Shown here in pieces: positions 34,516 to 43,271 of a stretch of DNA of 64,000 bases. The stretch comes from Chitinophagaceae bacterium. GTDB taxonomy: Bacteria; Bacteroidota; Bacteroidia; Chitinophagales; Chitinophagaceae. The stretch covers positions 620,001 through 684,000 of the forward strand of contig JAFKGQ010000003.1 in assembly GCA_017307755.1 (NCBI GenBank), read 5' to 3'. The notes beneath the pieces were generated by a model. That model was not told the origin of the DNA and did not search any database. It saw only the letters and a program-made list of their open reading frames with translations. Within the stretch, counting starts at the first letter, position 1. Each line of letters starts with the position of its first letter. The position numbers were made by a program, and so were the translations under genes.

Positions 34516-35889
34516 TTACCGCCTGGACAGCAGCACGGGCGCTATGCAACAGATGACTACGATCACCATACAGGTAAGACTTATCTGTGAGGCTGTTGCC
34601 TGCAGGGTGGAAGATTGCAAACAAAACCCTACCAGGGACAAGCCTATGCTGGAGCCCATGGAATAGGTGGCGGATTGCAGTCCTGCCGCAATCCCCTGCC
34701 GCGCAGAAGGGACGTCTGTCAGGGAGAGTATGGTGAGGGAAGGATAGGCGATGGAGATGCTGACGCTGTTGACAAGGAATAGCGCCACGAGAAACCAGAC
34801 CATCTGACGAGCTTCAACACCGGCTATCAGTAACAGTAGGCCGGCTATCAGACATACCATTGCCACGAGCGCTACATCCGACACCTTCATACGGGCGAAT
34901 AACCAGGGCAAAAAGAACTTGGATATCAGCGCTGAGGCGATGCTGTAAGGAAACATCAGCAGACCGATGGACTGTACGCCCCAGCGCATCACTTCAAACA
35001 GACTCAGGGTGCAGAGAAATATAAAGCTGAGAAAGCTGACCCCCAGAATAAGAGATGCTCCCAGGGCCCGGTAGCCTGCCGGGGATGAAAAGATGCGGGC
35101 AGGAAAGAAGGAATGGGTCTGTTTTCGGTCGTAGCGAAGGAGTGCGGCGCCGGAGACACAAGTCGTCACGAGCAGGGGCAGTGCAAGCCAGCCCAGGGTA
35201 TTTAACTCATGTATGCAATAACAACCCAGCAGCAGTGTGACGGTCAGCCAGCAGGCCGTCAGCGGACCCAGCGAAGTGGCGTCATTCATTTTCTCATCCG
35301 GGATAAGATAATAGCCTGTCGCCAGTACAGGCAGGATGACCGGAACATTCACGCCAAAGATCCAATGCCAGTCATAGAAGGATGCGATCATACCTCCCAG
35401 CGCGAGCCCACCGGCGAAACCCACTGCGGCAAAGGCTCCGAAGATGCCCATCGCTGTCTGGCGGGGACGGCCTTCTGCGAAATGACGGCCTAGAAGCGAG
35501 ATGCCGCCCGGTATGGCCAGGGCTGCCCCGACGCCTTGTACGGCCCGGGCTATGAGCAACAGGATGACATGATGACTAAAAAATGCGAGAGCCGAGGCGC
35601 CACCGAACGTCAGCATTCCAAGGAGAAAAATACGTTTGCTGCCGGCATAGTCGGACAAGCGGCCTCCCAATAGCAGAAGGCCGCCAAAGCTAAGCAGGTA
35701 CAGGGTTTGCACCCATTGAGCCGTGGCAATAGAGATATGCAGATCTTCCGCGATCACGGGCAGGGCCAGGTTGACAATGGACACATCGAAAGCTTCGAAG
35801 AAAACTGCCGAGCATGCCAGCCAGAGGATGAGGCGCTGCCGGCTGGTGATCTTTGCTGTTGTTATGCGCTGGAAGGACCCGGGTGACAT
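34516..35889 (-). CDS. MFS exporter, DHA2-like (drug/H+ antiporter)
   Basis: A 457-residue transporter with about fourteen membrane helices. GGRLSDYAGSKRIFLLG near 73-89 is the MFS motif A between helices 2 and 3. The RAVQGVGAALAIPGG region near 112 and GGMIASFYDWHWIFGVN near 164 fit the 14-helix DHA2 group of multidrug exporters. The ATG at 35887-35889 was chosen because the longer frame begins at TTG within the probable promoter. It is divergent from an Lrp-type regulator, which may control it. Confidence 0.85.
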   Translation of the reverse strand: MSPGSFQRITTAKITSRQRLILWLACSAVFFEAFDVSIVNLALPVIAEDLHISIATAQWVQTLYLLSFGGLLLLGGRLSDYAGSKRIFLLGMLTFGGASALAFFSHHVILLLIARAVQGVGAALAIPGGISLLGRHFAEGRPRQTAMGIFGAFAAVGFAGGLALGGMIASFYDWHWIFGVNVPVILPVLATGYYLIPDEKMNDATSLGPLTACWLTVTLLLGCYCIHELNTLGWLALPLLVTTCVSGAALLRYDRKQTHSFFPARIFSSPAGYRALGASLILGVSFLSFIFLCTLSLFEVMRWGVQSIGLLMFPYSIASALISKFFLPWLFARMKVSDVALVAMVCLIAGLLLLIAGVEARQMVWFLVALFLVNSVSISIAYPSLTILSLTDVPSARQGIAAGLQSATYSMGSSIGLSLVGFCLQSSTLQATASQISLTCMVIVVICCIAPVLLSRR

Positions 35890-35944
35890 ATAAAAGGGTG
35901 TTGACCATATGAAAATAGGAATACGTCGCAAATGTCTTTTAGTT

Positions 35945-35997
35945 TTTGAAAATTTGGGACAATTGGTATTTTTGAAGGGTCTAAAAAGTTCAATTGT
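35945..35997 (+). promoter_or_regulatory. Promoter with operator-like inverted repeat, Lrp/MFS intergenic region
   Basis: TTTG (35945-35948), an 18-bp spacer and TATTTTTG (35967-35974) form a good Bacteroidota promoter toward the Lrp-type gene. ACAATTG (35959-35965) and CAATTGT (35991-35997) are perfect inverted half-sites with centres 32 bp apart, about three helical turns, spanning the promoter. This would suit autoregulation by a dimeric regulator. Confidence 0.6.
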
Positions 35998-36019
35998 TAT
36001 TTTCTAACGATTTTTTATC

Positions 36020-36508
36020 ATGAAAACAGGACAAAGCGCATCCGGCGGCTATGAGCTGGACCCCGTTGATATACAGATATTGAACCTGCTACAACTGGAC
36101 GGCAAGTTGTCAGTGCGGGAACTGGCCCGGAAGATCGGGCTTTCCACCACGCCTATTCACGAGCGGCTGCGACGGCTGGAATCCACGGGTATTATAGATC
36201 ATTATGCGGCGGTGCTTAACACGAACCACCTTGGGCAGTTCATTATATTCTTCGTGTACATTACCCTGAAGGAACATGGTTCACGACAGGGTGGCCTGTT
36301 TATTGAAAGGATCAGGGCTTTTCCGGAAGTGGTGGAATTTCATGTCATCGGGGGAGAGCATGATATGATGATCAAGGTCATCGTTCCGGATATGGTGTCG
36401 TACAGACGGTTTTTTGTGGAAAAGCTGGGGGAGGTGCCGAACGTGGCCCGGCTGCAGAGTGTGATCGTGCTGGATACGTTGAAGAGGGAGAGCAGGATAC
36501 CTCTATAA
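36020..36508 (+). CDS. Lrp/AsnC-family transcriptional regulator
   Basis: A 162-residue regulator. The winged helix-turn-helix at about 15-65 has LDGKLSVRELARKIGLSTTP followed by IHERLRRLESTGII, and the C-terminal ligand-binding RAM domain spans about 75-155, with VVEFHVIGGEHDMMIKV. Such proteins sense amino acids or related small molecules as dimers/octamers. The gene is divergent from the MFS exporter. Inverted half-sites overlapping the shared promoter region suggest it controls itself and possibly the exporter. Confidence 0.9.
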   Translation: MKTGQSASGGYELDPVDIQILNLLQLDGKLSVRELARKIGLSTTPIHERLRRLESTGIIDHYAAVLNTNHLGQFIIFFVYITLKEHGSRQGGLFIERIRAFPEVVEFHVIGGEHDMMIKVIVPDMVSYRRFFVEKLGEVPNVARLQSVIVLDTLKRESRIPL

Positions 36509-36600
36509 CATTTGTCAATTATAACTACTTCTCCGGACAGATGCAGGGAAGCGTACCAGATCCTGGCACGCCCCCGCATATATATAGATCATCACACAGA

Positions 36601-37356
36601 TTACCTTGTAGTATATCCCCCGTTTGCAAAAATGGTTTGCCCTGTGATCCACCAGCCATCGGTCACTAAGAATTTCACCAGCGGAGCAATGTTCCTGATG
36701 TCCGTCAATCCACCCAGGGCAGCGGCTGACTTATGATAAGCTACAGCATCCTCACTTTCCTGTCCGTAGAAGAATGGCGTATCCATTGGGCCGGGCGCTA
36801 CTGCGGTAACAGAGATGCCCCTTGGGCCAAACTCTTTGGACGCAGCCCGTGTAAAGTGTTCTACCGGGGCTTTCATACCTTCATAGGTGGAATACAGGCC
36901 GGTATAAGCAGCCAGTAGAGAAGTCACGATGGTGCATATCTTACCATTGTCGTTCAGCTTTTTACCTGCTTCCTGTATAAAGAAATAAGCCACTTTTGAG
37001 TTGATGTCAGACATGCTGTCGTACTCGGACTCCGTGGTATCAATAAAAGGTTTTTTCAATACCTTACCTACCGTATTGATGGCTATATCGATGCCGCCGA
37101 ATTTTGCAACGGTTTCATCAAAAAGTTTGGTGATGTTCTCCACTTTTGTAAGATCGCCCTGGAACAAAAAGGCGTCAGCCCCCAGTTGCTGTACTTCGGC
37201 CAATGTCTGCTCTGCATCAGCCCTGGTGCTTTCACTATTGTAGTGAATAGCGATCCTTCCACCCTGCTTTGCCAACTCGCGGCTTAACAGTCCGCCTAAA
37301 TTTTTGCCGCCTCCGGCAATAAGCACTACTTTCCCTTTAATGTCATTCCTTGCCAT
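36601..37356 (-). CDS. SDR-family NAD(P)-dependent oxidoreductase
   Basis: A 251-residue short-chain dehydrogenase/reductase. The cofactor loop reads GGGKNLGG near 15-22 rather than the common TGxxxGIG. The catalytic YxxxK lies in STYEGMKAPVEHF near 158 with the Ser in TSLLAAYTG just before it, and PGPMDTPFF near 188 matches the family. The substrate is unknown. It converges with the Lrp gene and lies next to an AraC-type regulator on the same strand. Confidence 0.87.
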   Translation of the reverse strand: MARNDIKGKVVLIAGGGKNLGGLLSRELAKQGGRIAIHYNSESTRADAEQTLAEVQQLGADAFLFQGDLTKVENITKLFDETVAKFGGIDIAINTVGKVLKKPFIDTTESEYDSMSDINSKVAYFFIQEAGKKLNDNGKICTIVTSLLAAYTGLYSTYEGMKAPVEHFTRAASKEFGPRGISVTAVAPGPMDTPFFYGQESEDAVAYHKSAAALGGLTDIRNIAPLVKFLVTDGWWITGQTIFANGGYTTR

Positions 37357-37436
37357 AAATTGTCTGTTTTAAGTTTTTGATGTGGCAAAGGTCTGCATGG
37401 CAACCCTGTCTGCTGTGGTGAACTTTTCGGATTCTT

Positions 37437-37811
37437 TTATTTATCCGGATTTCCCAGTCTCCATTGCTGGGGTGTTTGGCCTACCAGCTTTTTGAAGAAT
37501 TTGGAAAAATTGGATGGGTCATATGTAAATATCCTGGCGATCTCCGCAATGGAAAGATCTGTTCCAGCCAGCTTTTTTTTTGCCAGCTCAATGATCTTCA
37601 GATCATAAAAATGGCAGGGATGATTCCCTGTTTCCTTCTGAACGGTATTGGTCAAATGTTTGTGCGAAACAAACAAAGCGCGGGCAATCTGATCCAGTTT
37701 CATAAATTTCGGAGCAACGCCACTCACAACCTCACCAACATGCTTCTCAATAAAAACGAAATAGCTATTGGTGATCTCTTCGCTACGTCTTCTATTCGGA
37801 TCTTTCATCAT
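37437..37811 (-). CDS. AraC-type DNA-binding protein, short form
   Basis: A 124-residue protein consisting of the two-helix-turn-helix AraC/XylS domain only: LDQIARALFVSHKHLTNTVQKETG and LSIAEIARIFTYDPSNFSKFFKKLVGQTPQQWR. A short N-terminal stretch of about 35 residues replaces the usual ligand-sensing domain, so it may act constitutively or be a partial protein. It starts upstream of the SDR on the same strand. A perfect inverted repeat lies 18 bp before its start codon. Confidence 0.85.
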   Translation of the reverse strand: MMKDPNRRRSEEITNSYFVFIEKHVGEVVSGVAPKFMKLDQIARALFVSHKHLTNTVQKETGNHPCHFYDLKIIELAKKKLAGTDLSIAEIARIFTYDPSNFSKFFKKLVGQTPQQWRLGNPDK

Positions 37812-37829
37812 TAGTCGTTTAGATATGTA

Positions 37830-37853
37830 TTAATTTCTAATTTATGAAATTAA
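37830..37853. promoter_or_regulatory. Inverted repeat upstream of the AraC-type gene
   Basis: TTAATTTC and GAAATTAA are perfect 8-bp arms around an 8-nt AT-rich centre, directly upstream of the AraC-type gene. A possible autoregulatory operator. Confidence 0.4.
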
Positions 37854-38059
37854 TCACCGGGAAAGAAGAAGAATCCTCTTATATTTTCGCGGCATGCCGC
37901 CATCAACAATTTGCGGGTGTGATTATTGAAAAATGGGCGATTGATCGATGAACACCTGATAAAACGCTACCTGAAAGCAGGGGGAATAAAAATACAGGAT
38001 TACCGGGATTGTTCTGCGGTAGGCAAATAGCTAGATTTATCATAAATAACAATACTACT

Positions 38060-39241
38060 ATGAAACGGATAGGCTTTTTTTGTATCAGCCTGTTTGCGGC
38101 ATTTACAGCTTGTTCCCAGACCGGTGATATTCTTTCCATTCCCGGCTGGAACAATACAGAAAACAATAAGGTTTATCATTTTTTCCCCGCATCCGGCAGC
38201 ACGAAACTAGATTATTATGTGATGCCTTTACAAAAAGGCATCAACATGGGAGAACTGGAAAATTGGACGAAACAACAGGCGCAGAAGGATATACAGGCAG
38301 CTTCGTGGATGGAGCAAAAAACAGGCGTGAGTCAAAGCCAACGGGGTATATCAAGCTATGTCACTACTGTCAACGATGAAAATAAAAAATCGATAGTAGC
38401 CATGTATATAGCTTTCGCAAGACCGGATAAAGCAATCCGTTGGGCCAAGATCCTTTATCCGGCGAATAATTACTCCAAAGCCGATATTGGTACTGCTGTT
38501 GCTCATTTTGTGGCACTTGAAAAAAATGAAACAGGACTCGATGATTTTGCCGGCAATAACACACGTGCGCAGGGAAATACCGACAATGAAAATAGCCCGA
38601 GCCCTAGTGGTGCGGCTCGTTCATCAGTCATCAAGGGGGTAGTGATGCACCGGGAAACCATGACAGGGTTGGGGGGTATTGCCTATCCTGTATACAGACC
38701 ATATCTGCTCTTTAATGACGGCACTTTTTATGGTTGGCTAGATACCGACCCTTATGCTATTAATTCCGCCGTTTCACACCGCGAGCAACCCAAAAAATGG
38801 GGTACCTGGGCCATGAGTGGCAAAACCATTTCCATACGATGGAATAATGAACAGAAGACCAATGAATGGACTTCAGCCTGGTGGAACTGGGCTGAGCCAG
38901 CGGCAAATGGAGATAAAATTACCGGTTCATTTACAGCCATTTCAGGAGTGGGCGGTGGGGCTGGTGGAGGCGGCTATGCCATGTCTTCAAAAAATATCAC
39001 ATTTAATCACAATGGGCAATTTACCTTTCAAAGTGTGGGCGGTGGTGGTTATTCTGGTGTCAGCGGCAGTAACACCGCATGGAGTAGTCGCGACGGTGCC
39101 GGGACCTATATACTGGATGGTTACAGCATAGAATTCAGGTACAACAATGGAAAAGTGACCCGAAATTCATTTTATTTCTACGACAATCAAAAGGACATGT
39201 TTGGCATAGGAACCGGTGTTTATACAAAAGATGATAAATAA
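38060..39241 (+). CDS. Lipoprotein of unknown function
   Basis: A 393-residue lipoprotein (signal peptide MKRIGFFCISLFAAFTAC, Cys 18). The ATG at 38060 was chosen because it begins a proper signal peptide. The first part (about 20-175) is a mixed domain ending in a low-complexity Asn/Ser/Pro linker. The second part (about 195-390) contains repeated beta segments such as KWGTWAMSGKTISIRWNN and a Gly-rich stretch GGGAGGGGYAM, and resembles a lipocalin-like beta-barrel or sheet. I do not recognise the family. It is AT-richer than its surroundings. Confidence 0.65.
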   Translation: MKRIGFFCISLFAAFTACSQTGDILSIPGWNNTENNKVYHFFPASGSTKLDYYVMPLQKGINMGELENWTKQQAQKDIQAASWMEQKTGVSQSQRGISSYVTTVNDENKKSIVAMYIAFARPDKAIRWAKILYPANNYSKADIGTAVAHFVALEKNETGLDDFAGNNTRAQGNTDNENSPSPSGAARSSVIKGVVMHRETMTGLGGIAYPVYRPYLLFNDGTFYGWLDTDPYAINSAVSHREQPKKWGTWAMSGKTISIRWNNEQKTNEWTSAWWNWAEPAANGDKITGSFTAISGVGGGAGGGGYAMSSKNITFNHNGQFTFQSVGGGGYSGVSGSNTAWSSRDGAGTYILDGYSIEFRYNNGKVTRNSFYFYDNQKDMFGIGTGVYTKDDK

Positions 39242-39263
39242 TTCAATCATAATTTATTGAATT
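39240..39263. repeat. AT-rich inverted repeat after the lipoprotein gene
   Basis: AATTCAAT and ATTGAATT are perfect arms around CATAATTT, overlapping the stop codon of the 393-residue lipoprotein. It lacks a clear U-run, so a terminator role is uncertain. Confidence 0.35.
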
Positions 39264-39322
39264 TATTAGCTCCGGCTGTGAGTATGAGATCATCTGTGGG
39301 GCCTCTATAAAGAAAAAGTATA

Positions 39323-40723
39323 GTGAAAAAATCCCGTCAGTATTTTCTGAAAAGGTTCCCATTGCCAATAATATCCCTGGCCGCGAGGGGATCGTTAATT
39401 CTGTTGATAAGCCTTATTTTATCCGGCTGCAGGACAGAACAACCCGCGGCCGTATCTTTTTTTGATCAGTTGCCCTTACCCGATAGTATTGGATTTCACA
39501 AAGCCCGGTTTGATGCACAGGGTAAGATACTGCCATGGGTAAGCTTAGATAAGGCCATGGCAATGGAAATGGAATGGTATGCAAAATGTCCTGTTGGAAA
39601 AAAAGGATATCCTGTATTCTACTACTCTACTTTTATGCGTGGAAATTACGAGCCGTATAAAACGGAAATTATCCCCTGCACTCAACTTGGAATGGGCATC
39701 ATATCTTACCTGAAATATTACACTTACACAAAAAAAGCCGACCAGCGCTGGCTGGAGAAAGCAAAATTGATGGGCAAATTCCTGGCGGAGGAATCACTCA
39801 CGCCCGACAATAACCTTTACCCATTATTTCCACGCTCAACAGGCGCTGCTGCTGTATTACCTATAAAAGAGAGTTCACAGGTAGATCTGGATTATGGCAT
39901 CAATATTATAGAACCTGATAAGGGAGGTATTGCAGGGTATGCATGGATGTTGTTGTACGAAACCGATGGCAACGGGAAATGGATGCAGCTGGCAGTGCAT
40001 ACGGCAGATGTGCTGGTGAAGAACATGCGGAAGGGGGATGCCTGGCATGCGCCATGGCCTTTTCGGGTTGACTTTGTAACAGGTGCGCTTTGGGGTGAGC
40101 GGAATTCGAATATGGTATATATCCTTCGGCTGTTTGATAAACTGATCGAACACGGGCACAACGAATTCGCGTCGCCGCGCAAACAGTTGTGGGACTGGAT
40201 CATAAATTTTCAAATGAGGGTCCCTGACACAAGACAGGAAACGATGTGGGTAATGTTTTTTGAGGATAAGGATAAATTTGACAACCGTTCGTCCTGGGCG
40301 CCAATGGAAATGGCCCGATACCTGATCGAGAAAAAAGAAGCGCTTGCCCCCGATTGGAAGCAACTGGCGGAGAAGTGCATAAAATTTGCCGTTGATCATT
40401 TTACACTTAAAGCCCCTGGCGGCGCTATGCTGATGGTGGAGCAGGACGATGATTTTGGACCCTGGGGTGGGGTTTGTTCAAAGCTGGGGGGTGTATCGGC
40501 TCTCTTTTATGCGGCTGGCGGGGGTGAGAAATATAAGGAGATGGCATTGCGCAACCTGAACTGGATGACTTATTTTGTTGATGATGACGGCTGCCCGGCT
40601 GCTATGTATGCGGCTGGTAAGGCGGGACGCGGCGGATGGCAGGAAGATGCCCACACAGATAAACTGCATAACTATATAGATGCCCTTATTGCGGCACCGG
40701 CGCTCTTCGCGGATCAGAAATAA
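39323..40723 (+). CDS. Lipoprotein with probable alpha/alpha-toroid fold
   Basis: A 466-residue protein starting at GTG with a basic N-terminus, a hydrophobic segment and lipobox SGC (Cys about 36). The mature part has repeated amphipathic helix pairs (for example WLEKAKLMGKFLAEES, WMQLAVHTADVLVKNMR, WKQLAEKCIKFAVDHF) with conserved aromatics, a layout seen in six-hairpin glycosidases, polysaccharide lyases and uronyl epimerases. No catalytic signature could be recognised, so an enzyme role on glycans is a guess. It follows the other unknown lipoprotein by 82 bp. Confidence 0.6.
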   Translation: MKKSRQYFLKRFPLPIISLAARGSLILLISLILSGCRTEQPAAVSFFDQLPLPDSIGFHKARFDAQGKILPWVSLDKAMAMEMEWYAKCPVGKKGYPVFYYSTFMRGNYEPYKTEIIPCTQLGMGIISYLKYYTYTKKADQRWLEKAKLMGKFLAEESLTPDNNLYPLFPRSTGAAAVLPIKESSQVDLDYGINIIEPDKGGIAGYAWMLLYETDGNGKWMQLAVHTADVLVKNMRKGDAWHAPWPFRVDFVTGALWGERNSNMVYILRLFDKLIEHGHNEFASPRKQLWDWIINFQMRVPDTRQETMWVMFFEDKDKFDNRSSWAPMEMARYLIEKKEALAPDWKQLAEKCIKFAVDHFTLKAPGGAMLMVEQDDDFGPWGGVCSKLGGVSALFYAAGGGEKYKEMALRNLNWMTYFVDDDGCPAAMYAAGKAGRGGWQEDAHTDKLHNYIDALIAAPALFADQK

Positions 40724-40762
40724 ACGGTATAACTGTTTCCCAAAGGATTGACAGTCAGATTG

Positions 40763-40844
40763 TGCGGGCGATAGGAGTCGAACCTACATGCCTTACGGCG
40801 CTAGATCCTAAGTCTAGTGCGTCTGCCAATTTCGCCACGCCCGC
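40763..40844 (-). tRNA. tRNA-Leu (UAG)
   Basis: An 82-nt class II tRNA on the minus strand with anticodon TAG in loop ACTTAGGAT, acceptor GCGGGCG paired with CGCCCGC, a long variable arm and A73. CCA is not encoded. Confidence 0.93.
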
Positions 40845-40931
40845 GGATTTATTTTTCCCTTTCCCGGCCTGACGGGGGCCAGGGTTTAAAGGCGTGCGAA
40901 GCTACGGCTTTTTTTTGTAAATTCGTAAGGT

Positions 40932-43184
40932 ATGGAAATGGAAACTGTTGCTGCAACACCGAAATATAATCTTACTGAAGAACAGGAGAAGAAATTGATC
41001 CTGAGGGAATACCGTGCCTTGCTCCGTAGTCTTAAACCCAAATTGAAGACAGGCGATAAAGAATTCCTCCGCATAGCTTTCGAAATGGCCGCAGAGGCCC
41101 ACAAGACCATGCGTCGTAAAAGCGGTGAGCCTTATATCCTTCATCCCCTTGCTGTCGCCCGTATCTGTTCTGAGGAGATCGGGTTGGGAGTCCGCAGCAC
41201 CATCTGCGCCCTTTTGCACGATACGGTGGAAGATACGGATATTACCCTGGAAGACATTGAAAGAGAGTTCAGTAGCGAGATTGCCCGCATCGTGGACGGA
41301 CTTACCAAGATATCCAACGTCATCGACGTCAATGCGTCCCGTCAGGCGGAAAATTTCAAAAAGATCCTTCTTACCCTTACGGATGACCCCCGGGTCATCC
41401 TGATCAAACTGGCTGACCGGCTGCACAATATGCGTACCCTGGACAGCATGAAAAGGGAAAAACAGCTGAAGATAGCTTCCGAAACAGTGTACGTATATGC
41501 TCCCCTGGCCCACCGTATGGGGTTATACAATATCAAGACGGAGCTGGAAGACCTGGCCATGAAGTACCTGGAGCCAGAGGAATACCGGGAGATTGCCCGC
41601 AAGCTGGCGGAAACCAAACGGGAGCGTTCCCGCTATATCAACGAATTTATCAAGCCCCTGAAGGATAAACTGGACAAAGGGGACTTTAGTTTTGATATTT
41701 ATGGCCGCCCGAAAAGCATTCACTCCATCTGGAATAAAATGCGCAAGAAGGGCGTAGCATTTGAGGAGGTGTACGACCTCTTTGCTATCCGGGTGATCCT
41801 GAACTCCCCCCCGGAAAAAGAGAAGGAAGATTGCTGGAAGGTGTATTCCATGATCACGGACGAGTATAACCCTTCTCCGGAGCGTTTGCGGGACTGGTTG
41901 AGCAATCCCAAGTCCAATGGGTATGAAGCGCTGCATACTACGGTGATGGGGCCTCAGGGGAAGTGGGTGGAAGTGCAGATCCGGTCCAGGCGGATGAATG
42001 AGATCGCGGAAAAAGGCCTGGCTGCCCACTGGAAATACAAGGAGGGGGCTGCCGACGAAAGCCGGTTTGACAAGTGGTTCCAGCAGATACGGGAGGTACT
42101 CAATACCCAGGATAATGATTCCATCGATTTCCTCCAGGATTTTAAGACTAGTTTCCTGGCCGAAGAGATCTATGTCTATACACCGAAGGGTGATGTAAAG
42201 ATGCTGCCTGTGGGGTCCACGGCATTGGATTTTGCCTTTGCCATCCACAGCGCCATCGGTGTGCAGTGCATCGGGGCCAAGGTCAATCATAAGCTGGTGC
42301 CTCTCAGCCATAAGCTGCGCAGCGGGGACCAGGTGGAGATCATTACTTCCAGCAAGCAGAAACCCAATGAGGATTGGCTGGCTATCGTGGTGACGGCCAA
42401 GGCGAAGAGCAAGATCAAGGATGCGCTGAAGGAAGAGAAGCGAAAGATAGCCGACGAAGGGAAATACGTTGTCCAGCGCAAGCTGGAAAATTTTGGGGCT
42501 GCTTACAACCAGCATAATATCGATGTGCTGACGGCCTTTTACAAGCTCAATTCCTCCCTGGACTTCTTCTACCAGGTGTCGGTGCGCAACATCGATCTGA
42601 AAGAGCTGAAGGAATTCCAATTATTGGGCGACAGGCTTGAACCGCCCCGTCCGGTGAAGCCCCTGACGACAGACCTGAAACCAAGCGAAGGGGCAGCATC
42701 CGCCGTCCCCCGGAAAGACACGGAATTGATCATTTTTGGGGAAAGCAGCGACCGGATCGTATACACCCTTGCCAATTGTTGCAAGCCTATCCCGGGTGAT
42801 GACGTATTCGGATTTGTTTCCATAGGGAAAGGGCTTACCATTCATCGTACCAATTGCCCTAATGCCGCCAAACTGATGGCCAACTACGGGCATAGGGTGG
42901 TAAAGACCAAATGGGCCAAGAATAAAGAGATTTCGTTCCTCACAGGCGTGCGCATCGTAGGAATGGACGACGTAGGCGTCGTCAATAAGATCACCAACCT
43001 TATCTCCGGGGAGCTGAGGATCAACATCAGCGCCATGACCATCGAGGCGAAGGAAGGACTGTTTGAAGGCAATATCAAGATCTATGTTCATGATAAAGAG
43101 GAGCTGGAGGAATTGGTCCAGCGGCTCAAGCAGTTGAGCGGCATCCATTCCGTCATCCGGTACGACGCGGAGACGGCCGCCTGA
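40932..43184 (+). CDS. Bifunctional (p)ppGpp synthetase/hydrolase, RelA/SpoT
   Basis: A 750-residue stringent-response enzyme. The hydrolase domain carries HPLAVARI and the HD pair in ALLHDTVEDTD near 93-104. The synthetase domain has GRPKSIHSIWNKM near 257 and GYEALHTTVMG near 331. A TGS domain (VYTPKGDVKMLPVGSTALDFAFAIHS, near 415) and a C-terminal ACT domain follow, as in full-length Rel/SpoT. Both catalytic halves look intact, so it should both make and degrade (p)ppGpp. It is followed by purA on the same strand, a nucleotide-linked pairing. Confidence 0.93.
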   Translation: MEMETVAATPKYNLTEEQEKKLILREYRALLRSLKPKLKTGDKEFLRIAFEMAAEAHKTMRRKSGEPYILHPLAVARICSEEIGLGVRSTICALLHDTVEDTDITLEDIEREFSSEIARIVDGLTKISNVIDVNASRQAENFKKILLTLTDDPRVILIKLADRLHNMRTLDSMKREKQLKIASETVYVYAPLAHRMGLYNIKTELEDLAMKYLEPEEYREIARKLAETKRERSRYINEFIKPLKDKLDKGDFSFDIYGRPKSIHSIWNKMRKKGVAFEEVYDLFAIRVILNSPPEKEKEDCWKVYSMITDEYNPSPERLRDWLSNPKSNGYEALHTTVMGPQGKWVEVQIRSRRMNEIAEKGLAAHWKYKEGAADESRFDKWFQQIREVLNTQDNDSIDFLQDFKTSFLAEEIYVYTPKGDVKMLPVGSTALDFAFAIHSAIGVQCIGAKVNHKLVPLSHKLRSGDQVEIITSSKQKPNEDWLAIVVTAKAKSKIKDALKEEKRKIADEGKYVVQRKLENFGAAYNQHNIDVLTAFYKLNSSLDFFYQVSVRNIDLKELKEFQLLGDRLEPPRPVKPLTTDLKPSEGAASAVPRKDTELIIFGESSDRIVYTLANCCKPIPGDDVFGFVSIGKGLTIHRTNCPNAAKLMANYGHRVVKTKWAKNKEISFLTGVRIVGMDDVGVVNKITNLISGELRINISAMTIEAKEGLFEGNIKIYVHDKEELEELVQRLKQLSGIHSVIRYDAETAA

Positions 43185-43231
43185 GCGTAGCAATTTCCCG
43201 CAATTAATTTCCTTTTACACGTCCGGTACCG

Positions 43232-43239
43232 TACTTTTG
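43232..43239 (+). promoter_or_regulatory. Candidate -7 box for purA
   Basis: TACTTTTG is a full TAnnTTTG match 32 bp before the purA ATG; no clear -33 box is seen. Confidence 0.45.
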
Positions 43240-43271
43240 CCGCCTTATTTGAATTATAAACACAACATTGC

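Noticed and set aside
37903..38166. 87-codon minus-strand frame in the gap before the 393-residue lipoprotein
   Set aside because: It overlaps the lipoprotein gene, which has a good signal peptide, and has no family likeness.
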